Shown here: piece after piece, positions 15,139-23,556 of the stretch
Layout of the letters: the number at the start of each line of letters is the position of its first letter
Numbering within the stretch: position 1 is the first letter of the stretch
Source: CAIODY01 sp046051225
GTDB taxonomy: Bacteria > Bacteroidota > Bacteroidia > Chitinophagales > CAIODY01
DNA: 64,000 bases
Assembly (NCBI GenBank): GCA_046051225.1
Contig: JBJOOR010000008.1
Span: 100,257-164,256, forward strand
Direction of reading: 5' to 3'
Notes under the pieces: model-generated
Told to the model about the DNA's origin: nothing
Seen by the model: only the letters and a program-made list of their open reading frames with translations
The model's database searches: none
Program-made: the position numbers and the translations under genes

Positions 15139-16092
15139 TTATTTTTTCTTCAATCCAATTTCAATTAATCTTTCATCTAAATAATCGCCAGCAGTAATAG
15201 GTTCGTACTGTATTTTGTTTTCAGTTGTAATACATGATGGCAAACAATTTAACCGCATATCGCTTCGTGGATGTAAAAAAAATGGCATCGAAAAACGTGA
15301 TGTATGCCATAATTCACGAGGCGGATTTACTACCCGATGTGTTGTGCTTTTTAATTTATTATTGGTTAATCGCTGCAACATATCGCCCACATTTACTACA
15401 ATTTGTTCGGGCGATGAACGAACGGCTAACCACTGCCCATCGTGCCTTAACACCTCTAAACCATCAGCCGATGCACCTACTAATAAAGTAATTAAATTAA
15501 TATCTTCATGCTGCTCGGCTCGTATGGCACTTGCAGGTTCGTTAGTAATTGGTGGATAATGAATAGCCCGTAAAATACTATTGCCATTATGAATATGTGG
15601 CTCAAAATAATTTTCATCCAATTCTAAATATAATGCAATAGCTTTTAGCAAAGCACTTCCACTTTTTTCAAAAGCACGGTAAGCTTCAAAAAACGATTTA
15701 TTCATTTGTTCTAAATCGCTATCATTCACATTATCGGGATATTCGTTTTTTATTGCATCGCCATCTTGCACAGTTTGTCCAAATTGATAAAACTCTTTCA
15801 AATCGGCTATTATGCTTTGTTTGGCTTTTTCTTTTCCGAAAGATGTATAGCCCCGTTGACCAGCCAAACCTTCAATTTCGTATTTTCGTTTTGTATCATC
15901 GGGTAATGAAAAAAAGCGTTTTGCTTCTTCGTATAATTTACTAATTGTGGTATTGCTGATGCCATGATTTACCACAGCCACAAAACCAATTTCGCTATAA
16001 GCTTTGCCTAATTCGGCAATAAAATTTTTTCTTGATTCATCATTGCCCGATACAAAATCGGCAAGATTTACTACAGGTATTGAGTTGGTCAT
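15139..16092 (-). CDS. 2-oxoglutarate/Fe(II) oxygenase, isopenicillin N synthase family
   Basis: This 317-residue protein starts IPVVNLADFVSGNDESR and has EIGFVAVVNHGI. The iron site is visible as H-x-D (QHEDINLITLLVG) and a distal His (STTHRVVNPP), followed by SRFSMPFFLHPRSD with the Arg that binds 2-oxoglutarate. These are features of the IPNS/DOXC superfamily. The substrate is unknown; a beta-lactam role is unlikely in this setting. It is the first gene of the operon leading to trmB. Confidence 0.88.
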   Translation of the reverse strand: MTNSIPVVNLADFVSGNDESRKNFIAELGKAYSEIGFVAVVNHGISNTTISKLYEEAKRFFSLPDDTKRKYEIEGLAGQRGYTSFGKEKAKQSIIADLKEFYQFGQTVQDGDAIKNEYPDNVNDSDLEQMNKSFFEAYRAFEKSGSALLKAIALYLELDENYFEPHIHNGNSILRAIHYPPITNEPASAIRAEQHEDINLITLLVGASADGLEVLRHDGQWLAVRSSPEQIVVNVGDMLQRLTNNKLKSTTHRVVNPPRELWHTSRFSMPFFLHPRSDMRLNCLPSCITTENKIQYEPITAGDYLDERLIEIGLKKK

Positions 16093-16174
16093 AATCGAAT
16101 TGTTTTAATAAAATTTAGTAAAGATAAAAACCATTTCATTTGCTTTTACGTTTATGTTCTTTAAATAATTAAAA

Positions 16175-16867
16175 ATGATGTTCAATTTAAAATCAATAGC
16201 AATTGGTTGCTTACTTTTGTGTGGCTTTATTGTGTTTCAAGCTTGTGCTCAAAACAAAAATCAATCAAAAAAAATATCAACCAAAATGGATAAAATGGAA
16301 CAATACGCAAAAGATAAAAAATTAAGTGTAGCCACATTTGGCGCTGGCTGTTTTTGGTGTGTAGAAACGCAATTGATGCAATTGCAAGGCGTAGATACAG
16401 TGGTTTCGGGGTATAGTGGTGGGCAGGTAGAAAATCCAACTTATAAAGATGTATGTACCGGCACAACAGGCCATGCAGAAGTTTGCCAAGTTTATTTTGA
16501 TACCACAAAAATTTCGTTTGCCGAATTATTAAAAGCATTTTTTGTAACCCACGACCCTACACAACTTAATCGCCAAGGCAATGATGAAGGCACACAATAT
16601 AGGTCGGCCATATTTTATCATGATGAATTTCAAAAACAAGAATCGTTAAAAATAATTGCCGAATTAAATGCTGCAAAGGCTTATGAACAGCTAATAGTTA
16701 CCGAAGTATCAGCATTTACAAAATTTTACCCTGCCGAAGATTATCATCAAAATTATTTTAATCAAAATCCCGAACAAGCCTACTGCGCTTATGTTATCAA
16801 ACCTAAAAAGGATAAATTTGAAAAAGTGTTTAAGGATAGATTGAAATCAAAAGCAAATTCACATTAA
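16175..16867 (+). CDS. msrA: Peptide-methionine (S)-S-oxide reductase, exported lipoprotein form
   Basis: This 230-residue protein has an N-terminal hydrophobic segment ending FQAC24, a plausible lipoprotein cleavage site. The MsrA domain follows: GAGCFWCVE (catalytic Cys59), GYSGGQVENPTYKDVCTGTTGHAEV, HDPTQLNRQGNDEGTQYRSAIFY and EDYHQNY. It reduces methionine sulfoxide in proteins, here probably at the outside of the inner membrane or in the periplasm. Two adjacent ATG codons leave the exact start open by one residue. Confidence 0.94.
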   Translation: MMFNLKSIAIGCLLLCGFIVFQACAQNKNQSKKISTKMDKMEQYAKDKKLSVATFGAGCFWCVETQLMQLQGVDTVVSGYSGGQVENPTYKDVCTGTTGHAEVCQVYFDTTKISFAELLKAFFVTHDPTQLNRQGNDEGTQYRSAIFYHDEFQKQESLKIIAELNAAKAYEQLIVTEVSAFTKFYPAEDYHQNYFNQNPEQAYCAYVIKPKKDKFEKVFKDRLKSKANSH

Positions 16868-17401
16868 TTTAGCTTCTAAATCAACCCCACTATCATTCAT
16901 GTAATTTAATTTATATATTAAAATGTGGCATGTATCTTTTTGTATCCAATAGGGCAATATTTTTTTACCCACATTTAATCCACAAAAATGATTGAAGCGC
17001 TTTTCAAATCAGCGTTTCGGGCTGTAACTCAACACACAAAAGCGTTTCGATTGTCAAGTGTTTCTTATCCACATGATGTGTAAAAATTAAAAATGTTTTA
17101 GGCTTCTTTTGGGGCTAAGTTTGGATATATATTTGTCGTCCCTCTCAAAAAGTTTTTTGCGAAATAAAACCATCATTAGAAATTGAGAACTGAAAAGACC
17201 ATAATCACATCTTCGCAAAAAATTAAAGCAATTGGGGAATTCAAAATTATATTAGTGCTTCATTTAATTAATTTTTTTTAATTAAGCCTAGAACACAAAA
17301 CAAAAGCTGGTAAAGCCCGGCAGGAAATTGTATCCTTTGTACTTTTCTGAATTGGCTTTGCTGAAAAAATATAGAACAAACCATTAAAACCTTTTACCAA
17401 C
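16868..17401 (+). other. 534-bp regulatory region upstream of the ribonucleotide reductase
   Basis: No coding frame is credible. The region contains three DnaA-box-like sequences (16965-17073), a candidate promoter TATATTTG (17128-17135), and then a leader of about 260 nt with an 11-bp long-range inverted repeat (17153-17163 with 17212-17222). I looked for the cobalamin riboswitch core (GCCACTG box) because the downstream enzyme uses B12 and did not find it. Confidence 0.6.
16965..17073 (+). promoter_or_regulatory. Cluster of three DnaA-box-like sites
   Basis: TTATCCACA at 17065-17073 is a perfect DnaA box. TTACCCACA (16965-16973) and TAATCCACA (16976-16984) each differ from it at one base. 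All three are on the same strand within 109 bp of intergenic DNA. DnaA control of ribonucleotide reductase genes is known in other bacteria; applying it here is inference. Confidence 0.5.
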
Positions 17402-20400
17402 ATGAGTAAAAAAGAAAAAGAAAATGTAAACAGCGGAATGAAATACAACCGCTATTATACTGTTGACGGCATCAATGTATTCGATATGTTTGAATACGAT
17501 TTGCGTACTTCGGTAATTAAAGACACCAATGGCAAAAATGTATTTGAAATGACAGGTGTTGAAGTTCCGAAACAGTGGAGCCAAACAGCAACTGATATTT
17601 TAGCACAAAAATATTTTCGCAAAGCTGGTGTACCTCAATCTGATGGAACATCGGGCCCAGAAAAATCCATTAAGCAAGTAGCACACCGTATGGCTCATTG
17701 TTGGAGAGTATGGGGAGAAAAGTATGGTTATTTTGCTACTGAACAAGATGCACAAGTATTCTATGATGAATTAGTGTATTCAATAGTTGGTCAATTTGCA
17801 GCGCCAAACTCACCACAATGGTTTAATACAGGTTTGTATGAAAGTTATGGCATTACAGGCAAACCTCAAGGTCACTATTATGTTGACCCTATTGATCGTA
17901 AATTAAAAAAATCTACTTCGGCATACGAACGCCCTCAACCACATGCTTGCTTTATATTAAGCGTAGATGATGATTTGGTAAACGAAGGCGGTATAATGGA
18001 TTTATGGGTTCGTGAAGCTCGTATTTTTAAATATGGTTCGGGCGTAGGAACAAACTTTTCTAACATTCGTGGCGAAGGCGAAAAATTAAGCGGCGGTGGT
18101 ACTTCAAGTGGCTTAATGAGTTTCTTGAAAATTGGTGATCGTTCGGCAGGTGCTATTAAATCTGGTGGTACAACTCGAAGAGCTGCTAAAATGGTTTGTT
18201 TAGATTTAGATCATCCCGAAGCATTAAAATTTATTGATTGGAAAGTTGAAGAAGAAAAGAAAGTAGCCGCATTAATTGCTGCTGGATACGATAGCCATTA
18301 TGAAGGCGAAGCATACAGAACTATTAGCGGACAAAACAGTAATAACTCGGTTCGTATTCCAAATTCATTTTTCGAAAAATTAGAACAAAATGCTGATTGG
18401 GAATTTAAAGCTCGTTCGAATGGCGAAGTAATGAGCACTATTCCTGCTACTGAACTATGGGATAAGATAGCTTATGCTGCTTGGCGTTGTGCTGACCCTG
18501 GTGTACAATATGATACAACCATTAACGAATGGCACACTTGTCCACAAGGCGGTGCTATTAGAGCATCAAACCCATGTAGCGAATACATGTTTTTAGATAA
18601 TACAGCCTGTAATTTAGCTTCTGTAAATCTAATGAAATTGTTAGACCCAATCAACCTAACATTTGATATTAAAGGATACGAACATGTTAATCGTTTATGG
18701 ACTACTGTATTAGAAATATCTGTATTGATGGCTCAATTTCCATCAAAAGAAGTAGCACAATTATCTTACGAATATCGCACATTAGGATTAGGCTTTGCCA
18801 ATTTAGGCGCCTGCTTAATGGTAATGGGCATTCCTTATGATAGCGATAAAGCAAGAAGTATTGCTGGTGCTTTAAGCGCTGTAATGACAGGGGTTTCGTA
18901 TAAAACATCGGCTGAATTGGCTCAACATTTAGGTGCTTTTCCAAGATACGAAGAGAATAAAGATGATATGTTGAAAGTAATGCGCAATCATCGTTATGCT
19001 GCTTACGATTCAAAAGAAAACTACGAAGGCTTAAGCATTAAACCACAAGGGATTGACGCTAAATTTTGTCCCGATTATCTATTGAATGCTGCTTGCAAAG
19101 CATGGGATGACGCTTTACAATTGGGCGAAAAATATGGATATAGAAATGCTCAAACTACTGTAATTGCTCCTACTGGAACTATTGGGTTGGTAATGGATTG
19201 CGACACAACAGGCGTTGAACCTGATTTTGCTTTGGTAAAATTTAAAAAATTATCTGGTGGTGGTTATTTCAAAATCATCAATCAATCAGTGCCTTGGGCA
19301 TTAAGAACTTTAGGATATACAGCTGACCAAGTAGAAGTTATTGTAAATTATGCTAAAGGTCATGGTACTTTAAATGGCTGCAAAGCTATCTCTTTAGATG
19401 CATTGCGCAATAAAGGACTGAATGAAAAAGATATTGAGAAAATTGAAAATGGTTTGCCAGGTGCTTTTGATATTGGTTTTGCTATTAATACCTATACATT
19501 GGGCGAAGAAACTATGCAACGTTTAGGCTTTAGTAAAGAAATATATAGTCATCCTAATTTTCATTTATTAGAAGCGTTAGGCTTTAACGAACTGCAAATA
19601 AACGAAGCCAATATTTATGTATGCGGAACAATGACCGTAGAAGGTGCTCCATTCTTAAAAGAAGAACATTTGCCTGTATTTGATACAGCCAATAAATGTG
19701 GCGTTACAGGTACAAGATTCATTCATGCACATGGTCATATACGTATGATGGGTAGTGTACAACCTTTCATTAGTGGCGCTATTTCAAAAACTATTAATTT
19801 GCCTAATGAAGCAACATTAGAAGATATTCAAAGCTGCTACAAATTAAGCTGGGAGCAATGCTTAAAAGCAAATGCTGTATATCGTGATGGTAGCAAAATG
19901 AGTCAACCATTAAATAATAAAAAAGATGATAAAAAATCTGAAAATGGTTCAGCGCCATTAGAAATGAGTTCGTTAACGGTTGATGAATTATTAGAAGAAG
20001 TAACTAAACGTGTACAAGCAAGCCCCGATACACAGCTAAAACGTGCATTGGCAAGAGTAGTAGAACGCAAATCATTACCATCTAAACGTCATGGATACAC
20101 ACACAAAGCTAAAATTGACGGACAAGCAGTATTTGTTCGTACTGGCGAATATAGCGATGGTACATTAGGCGAATTATTTATTGATATGCATAAAGAAGGT
20201 GCAGCCTTTCGCAGTATGCTAAATTGCTTTGCTATAGCCGTTTCGGTAGGTTTGCAATATGGTGTGCCATTGGAAGAATTTGTAGATAAATTTACATTCA
20301 CACGTTTTGAACCTGCTGGCAGAATTGACCATCCGAACATTAAAAGCGGTACATCGGTAGTTGATTTCATCTTCCGCTTATTAGGATATGAATATTTGCA

Positions 20401-20671
20401 GCGTACAGATTTAGTACATGTACAAACCGAAGTAGAAAACGAATTTGTACGTGAAATGCAAGCTGAAGGAAACTTTGAAGCCACAGCTATTAGCACACCT
20501 GCAGTAGAAACAGCTTCATTTGTAAAATCAACCAATGGAATGAAACCCATTAAATTGGTAAAACATTCAGTAGGCGATGCACCAGCATGTACTACTTGTG
20601 GGCATACAACTGTACGTAGTGGCACATGTTATAAATGTTTAAACTGCGGTACTACTACAGGTTGTGTATAA
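17402..20671 (+). CDS. nrdJ: Adenosylcobalamin-dependent (class II) ribonucleotide reductase
   Basis: This 1,089-residue enzyme reduces ribonucleotides to deoxyribonucleotides using a B12-generated radical. Hallmarks include WFNTGLYESYGI, GSGVGTNFSNIRG, NPCSEYMFLDNTACNLAS (residues 390 onward, substrate and radical region), APTGTIGLVMDCDTTG and KCGVTG. The C-terminal ribbon CTTCGHTTVRSGTCYKC...C-G-T-T-T-G-C (about 1063-1088) is a metal-binding and redox tail typical of long class II enzymes. No intein or break is seen. It is monocistronic: a long regulatory region precedes it and a terminator follows. Confidence 0.95.
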   Translation: MSKKEKENVNSGMKYNRYYTVDGINVFDMFEYDLRTSVIKDTNGKNVFEMTGVEVPKQWSQTATDILAQKYFRKAGVPQSDGTSGPEKSIKQVAHRMAHCWRVWGEKYGYFATEQDAQVFYDELVYSIVGQFAAPNSPQWFNTGLYESYGITGKPQGHYYVDPIDRKLKKSTSAYERPQPHACFILSVDDDLVNEGGIMDLWVREARIFKYGSGVGTNFSNIRGEGEKLSGGGTSSGLMSFLKIGDRSAGAIKSGGTTRRAAKMVCLDLDHPEALKFIDWKVEEEKKVAALIAAGYDSHYEGEAYRTISGQNSNNSVRIPNSFFEKLEQNADWEFKARSNGEVMSTIPATELWDKIAYAAWRCADPGVQYDTTINEWHTCPQGGAIRASNPCSEYMFLDNTACNLASVNLMKLLDPINLTFDIKGYEHVNRLWTTVLEISVLMAQFPSKEVAQLSYEYRTLGLGFANLGACLMVMGIPYDSDKARSIAGALSAVMTGVSYKTSAELAQHLGAFPRYEENKDDMLKVMRNHRYAAYDSKENYEGLSIKPQGIDAKFCPDYLLNAACKAWDDALQLGEKYGYRNAQTTVIAPTGTIGLVMDCDTTGVEPDFALVKFKKLSGGGYFKIINQSVPWALRTLGYTADQVEVIVNYAKGHGTLNGCKAISLDALRNKGLNEKDIEKIENGLPGAFDIGFAINTYTLGEETMQRLGFSKEIYSHPNFHLLEALGFNELQINEANIYVCGTMTVEGAPFLKEEHLPVFDTANKCGVTGTRFIHAHGHIRMMGSVQPFISGAISKTINLPNEATLEDIQSCYKLSWEQCLKANAVYRDGSKMSQPLNNKKDDKKSENGSAPLEMSSLTVDELLEEVTKRVQASPDTQLKRALARVVERKSLPSKRHGYTHKAKIDGQAVFVRTGEYSDGTLGELFIDMHKEGAAFRSMLNCFAIAVSVGLQYGVPLEEFVDKFTFTRFEPAGRIDHPNIKSGTSVVDFIFRLLGYEYLQRTDLVHVQTEVENEFVREMQAEGNFEATAISTPAVETASFVKSTNGMKPIKLVKHSVGDAPACTTCGHTTVRSGTCYKCLNCGTTTGCV

Positions 20672-20692
20672 TTTATTAAGATAATTAGAAAA

Positions 20693-20723
20693 TAAAAACC
20701 CCGATAAATCTTATCGGGGTTTT
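20693..20723 (+). terminator. Terminator of nrdJ
   Basis: A 14-bp perfect stem (20693-20706 with 20710-20723) has a 3-nt loop and runs into further T's, 22 bp after the nrdJ stop. Confidence 0.9.
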
Positions 20724-20795
20724 TTATTTTAAAAATTTTGGGTTCACTGATTTTAAAAAAAACAAAAAAATAGTTTGTAATTCAAATTTCAATTA

Positions 20796-20819
20796 TAACT
20801 TTGCAGTACAAAGTACTTT
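20796..20819 (+). promoter_or_regulatory. Promoter with overlapping palindromic operator (site 1)
   Basis: TAACTTTG (20796-20803) is an exact -7 element, with TTG about 18 bp upstream. Overlapping it is the palindrome ACTTTG-n5-CAAAGT (20798-20814), merging into AAAGTACTTT (20810-20819). The same arrangement recurs at site 2. It lies directly before the first gene of an operon encoding a winged-helix regulator, so autoregulation is likely. Confidence 0.65.
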
Positions 20820-20824
20820 TAAAA

Positions 20825-21484
20825 ATGAACGAAGCAAAAAATCAATTAGAAGCATTACAAGATATTAGAAACATGATGGAACGTTCATCAAAATTTGTTT
20901 CATTAAATGGTTTTTCGGGCGTATTTGTAGGCTTGTTTGCCTTGATTGGTGTAGGCATTTTAACGGCTTATACACAAGTAAATAATGGAGATTTAAAAAC
21001 TAATGTTCCATATTTTGCTTTATTGATAAAAGATAATCATTTGTATTTGCCTGTACTTGCTTTTTATTTTATAGTAGCAGCAAGTGTTTTGTTGTGTTCG
21101 TTTTTAATTAGCATGTGGCTTACCATTCAAAAAGCACGAAAAGAAAAAATTAGTCTGTACGATAAAACAGCCAAGCGATTATTAATAAACATGATGATTC
21201 CATTGGTAGCTGGTGGATTATTTTGCTTGGTATTATTGTATCATTTGCAAGTACAATTAATAGCACCCACTATGTTAATTTTTTATGGAATGGCATTATT
21301 AAACAGCAGCAATTATACCTATCGAGATGTTAGATATTTAGGGATAATAGAAATTGCGGTAGGATTAATAGCTTCATTTTTTGTTGAAGAAGGCTTAATC
21401 TGCTGGGCTTTTGGCTTTGGGTTGATGCATATAGTATATGGCATTATGATGTATTTTAAATACGAATCAAATGTGTTGAAGTAA
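20825..21484 (+). CDS. Multi-pass membrane protein in a regulator operon
   Basis: This 219-residue protein has a soluble N-terminal helix (MNEAKNQLEALQDIRNMMERSSKF) followed by about six membrane spans, including GVFVGLFALIGVGILTA, VLAFYFIVAASVLLCSFLI and ALLNSS-flanked hydrophobic stretches. I chose the ATG at 20825 because an upstream in-frame TTG (20801) lies inside the promoter -7 box. The stop codon shares its last base with the ATG of the winged-helix gene, so the two are coupled. No family is recognised; this membrane protein plus HTH pair recurs in Bacteroidota. Confidence 0.8.
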   Translation: MNEAKNQLEALQDIRNMMERSSKFVSLNGFSGVFVGLFALIGVGILTAYTQVNNGDLKTNVPYFALLIKDNHLYLPVLAFYFIVAASVLLCSFLISMWLTIQKARKEKISLYDKTAKRLLINMMIPLVAGGLFCLVLLYHLQVQLIAPTMLIFYGMALLNSSNYTYRDVRYLGIIEIAVGLIASFFVEEGLICWAFGFGLMHIVYGIMMYFKYESNVLK

Positions 21485-21783
21485 TGAAAATACAGATTGA
21501 TAAATTAAATAAAGCTTTTGAAAGCCGCATCAGATTGGGCATTATGTCGATATTAATAGTAAACGATTCGATAGATTTTAATGCCTTAAAAGAAGTATTA
21601 AAAACTACTGATGGTAATTTAGCAAGTCATATTGCAGCATTAGAAAAAGCTGATTTTATTGCTATAAAAAAAACATTTGTAGGCAAAAAACCGAACACAA
21701 ATTTTGCCGCCACAAAATTAGGCAAAGTAGCATTTAAGCAACACATTGATGCGCTTGAAAAATTATTGAAACAAACTAAATAA
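21484..21783 (+). CDS. Winged-helix transcriptional regulator
   Basis: This 99-residue protein is a single winged HTH: FESRIRLGIMSILIVNDSIDFNALKEVLKTTDGNLASHIAALEKADFIAIKKTFVGKKPNTNFAATKLGKVAFKQHI. The helix pattern and the DGNLASHI recognition segment fit the small MarR/ArsR-like group (HTH_34 type) common in Bacteroidota. It probably binds the paired ACTTTG-n5-CAAAGT sites before the operon and before the next gene. No ligand or metal motif is visible. Confidence 0.88.
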   Translation: MKIQIDKLNKAFESRIRLGIMSILIVNDSIDFNALKEVLKTTDGNLASHIAALEKADFIAIKKTFVGKKPNTNFAATKLGKVAFKQHIDALEKLLKQTK

Positions 21784-21797
21784 TATTTTTTTACTCA

Positions 21798-21822
21798 TAA
21801 ACTTTGAAATTCAAAGTACTTT
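21798..21822 (+). promoter_or_regulatory. Palindromic operator, site 2
   Basis: ACTTTG-n5-CAAAGT (21801-21817) with AAAGTACTTT (21813-21822) repeats the design of site 1; 15 bases (CAAAGTACTTTTAAA) are identical. A TA-n3-TTTG box (21798-21806) is a near-consensus -7 element. It lies 15 bp before the next membrane-protein gene. Confidence 0.6.
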
Positions 21823-21836
21823 TAAATTAGTTGAAA

Positions 21837-22307
21837 ATGAAAAATAAAACACAAAAAAACGAACGTGAAATAAAAATTTGGGTAATGATTTTTATGATAG
21901 GATTATTCTTAAGTGGCATTACTGCATTTCCTGTTGAAGCAGAATTAAAATGGTTGATGCAGTTCTCCATCTACCTACCAACAAGCATTGCAGCATTTTT
22001 ACAAATGGTTTGCAATGCTGTAATTGAAACAAATTTGCATTATCCTTTTTTAGCTTATGGCTGCGATTGGTTAGCATTTGCTCATGTTATGCTTACCATT
22101 TTATTCATTGGTGTTTATCGCAATCCTGTAAAAAATATTTGGATAATAGAGTTTGGTATGATTGCCTGCATCTGTGTTTTTCCATTAGCATTTATTTGCG
22201 GATACATTCGCCACATTCCATTGTATTGGCAATTAATTGATTGCTCATTTGGTGTGTTTGGCATCATTCCATTATTAATTGTTCACAAAAAAATTAAACA
22301 GTTATGA
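21837..22307 (+). CDS. Four-span membrane protein of unknown function
   Basis: This 156-residue protein has about four hydrophobic spans: IWVMIFMIGLFLSGITAF, WLAFAHVMLTILFIGVY, IIEFGMIACICVFPLAFICGY and CSFGVFGIIPLLIVH. I prefer the ATG at 21837 to a TTG two codons upstream. It has its own copy of the palindromic operator, so it is probably controlled by the winged-helix regulator upstream. Its end overlaps a 55-residue membrane ORF by 4 bp. No family recognised. Confidence 0.75.
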   Translation: MKNKTQKNEREIKIWVMIFMIGLFLSGITAFPVEAELKWLMQFSIYLPTSIAAFLQMVCNAVIETNLHYPFLAYGCDWLAFAHVMLTILFIGVYRNPVKNIWIIEFGMIACICVFPLAFICGYIRHIPLYWQLIDCSFGVFGIIPLLIVHKKIKQL

Positions 22308-22471
22308 ACCAAAATTATTCTTTAAAAACCATTGAATCAAAAGTAAAAGATTTTGGTGTTGGCATTTATTGCTTATTGATGTCATTTATAATTTTTCTTT
22401 CGTCTTTTATTCTAATCGTCCTAATTTTATTCAGTATACTTCTTAATTCTTTCAATGATTTTCATTTCTAA
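22304..22471 (+). CDS. Small 55-residue membrane protein
   Basis: The ATG overlaps the previous stop (ATGA). The product is a basic N-terminal helix (MNQNYSLKTIESKVKDFG) followed by one or two hydrophobic spans (IYCLLMSFIIFLSSFILIVL). The 4-bp overlap with the gene before it supports translation. No homolog is recognised. Confidence 0.55.
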   Translation: MNQNYSLKTIESKVKDFGVGIYCLLMSFIIFLSSFILIVLILFSILLNSFNDFHF

Positions 22472-22497
22472 ACAATTAAATCAAATTAAAAAATATT

Positions 22498-23175
22498 ATG
22501 AAAACCATCAATAAAACTATTCTAACTTTAACCTTATTCGCCATTGCCATGGGTTTTTTAGAAACTGCTGTGGTTGTGTATTTACGGGCATTGTATTACC
22601 CTAATGGATTTAATTTCCCGATGATTGAAACCAGTAATTTAGTTTTAAAAACAGAATTACTTCGTGAATTTGCAACTTTAATAATGTTGCTTACAATAGG
22701 AATTTTGGCTGGAAAAAACTTTGCTCAACGCTTTGTTTTCTTTTTGTACAGCTTTGCCATTTGGGATTTATTTTACTACATTTTTTTAAAATATTTATTG
22801 AATTGGCCAGCCTCATTTTTCACATGGGATATTTTATTTTTATTGCCAATGCCTTGGTATGGGCCAGTTTTAGCACCATGCATTATTTCAATTACGATGA
22901 TTTGTTTTACTTTTTTAATCATTCATTTGCAACAAAAAAATATTGCCATAAAATTTAACCGCTTCGATTGGTTGATGATGATTTGTGCTAGTTTAATTTT
23001 TATTGTCTCATTCACTTTTGAATTTATACAATGGTTTATTTCAGGTAATCATGCAATAAACACTATGGGTTTCGAGTTTATACCACAGCATTATAATTGG
23101 TATGTATTTGCCATAGCCGAAATACTTTTATTAGCCGATTTTGTATGGATTTATAAAAGGCATAAATCGATTTAA
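22498..23175 (+). CDS. Multi-pass membrane protein of unknown function
   Basis: This 225-residue protein has six to seven spans, beginning TILTLTLFAIAMGFLETAVVVYL and ending YVFAIAEILLLADFVWIY. Many aromatic and few charged residues lie between the spans. It follows the operator-controlled membrane genes by 26 bp and is probably part of the same unit. No catalytic motif or family is recognised. Confidence 0.75.
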   Translation: MKTINKTILTLTLFAIAMGFLETAVVVYLRALYYPNGFNFPMIETSNLVLKTELLREFATLIMLLTIGILAGKNFAQRFVFFLYSFAIWDLFYYIFLKYLLNWPASFFTWDILFLLPMPWYGPVLAPCIISITMICFTFLIIHLQQKNIAIKFNRFDWLMMICASLIFIVSFTFEFIQWFISGNHAINTMGFEFIPQHYNWYVFAIAEILLLADFVWIYKRHKSI

Positions 23176-23185
23176 ATTATTAACC

Positions 23186-23193
23186 TATCTTTG
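23186..23193 (+). promoter_or_regulatory. -7 element before panD
   Basis: TATCTTTG exactly matches TAnnTTTG, 17 bp before the panD start, which would give a very short leader. No clear -33 TTTG is present. Confidence 0.4.
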
Positions 23194-23210
23194 AAGCGTA
23201 TCAATATTTT

Positions 23211-23555
23211 ATGCAAATAGAAATTTTAAAATCGAAGATTCATAGAGCAACCGTAACCGACGCTAATTTGAATTATGTAGGTAGTATTACAATTGATGAA
23301 GCGCTAATGGAAGCCGCTAATTTAATTGAAAACGAAAAAGTGCAAGTGGTTAATAATAATAACGGCGAACGCCTTGAAACCTACGTAATTAAAGGCGAAC
23401 GCAATAGTGGTGTAATTTGTTTGAATGGTGCCGCAGCCCGTAAAGTTCAGCCTGGTGATGTTGTTATCATTGTTGGTTATGCTTTAATGGATTTTGAAAT
23501 GGCAAAACAATTTAAGCCCTCTGTAATTTTTCCTGATTCAAAAAATAAAATTTAA
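23211..23555 (+). CDS. panD: Aspartate 1-decarboxylase
   Basis: This 114-residue pyruvoyl enzyme makes beta-alanine from aspartate for pantothenate and CoA. The self-cleavage site Gly24-Ser25 (NYVGSIT) is intact, as are KIHRATVTDANL, K-GERNSGVICLNGAAARK and GDVVIIVGYA. Length is standard. It is followed after one base by the flippase-like gene, so they are co-transcribed. Confidence 0.96.
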   Translation: MQIEILKSKIHRATVTDANLNYVGSITIDEALMEAANLIENEKVQVVNNNNGERLETYVIKGERNSGVICLNGAAARKVQPGDVVIIVGYALMDFEMAKQFKPSVIFPDSKNKI

Positions 23556-23556
23556 A

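Noticed and set aside
17140..17401. Cobalamin riboswitch before nrdJ
   Set aside because: The GCCACTG B12 box and the usual core were not found; only a partial GGGGAA string is present.
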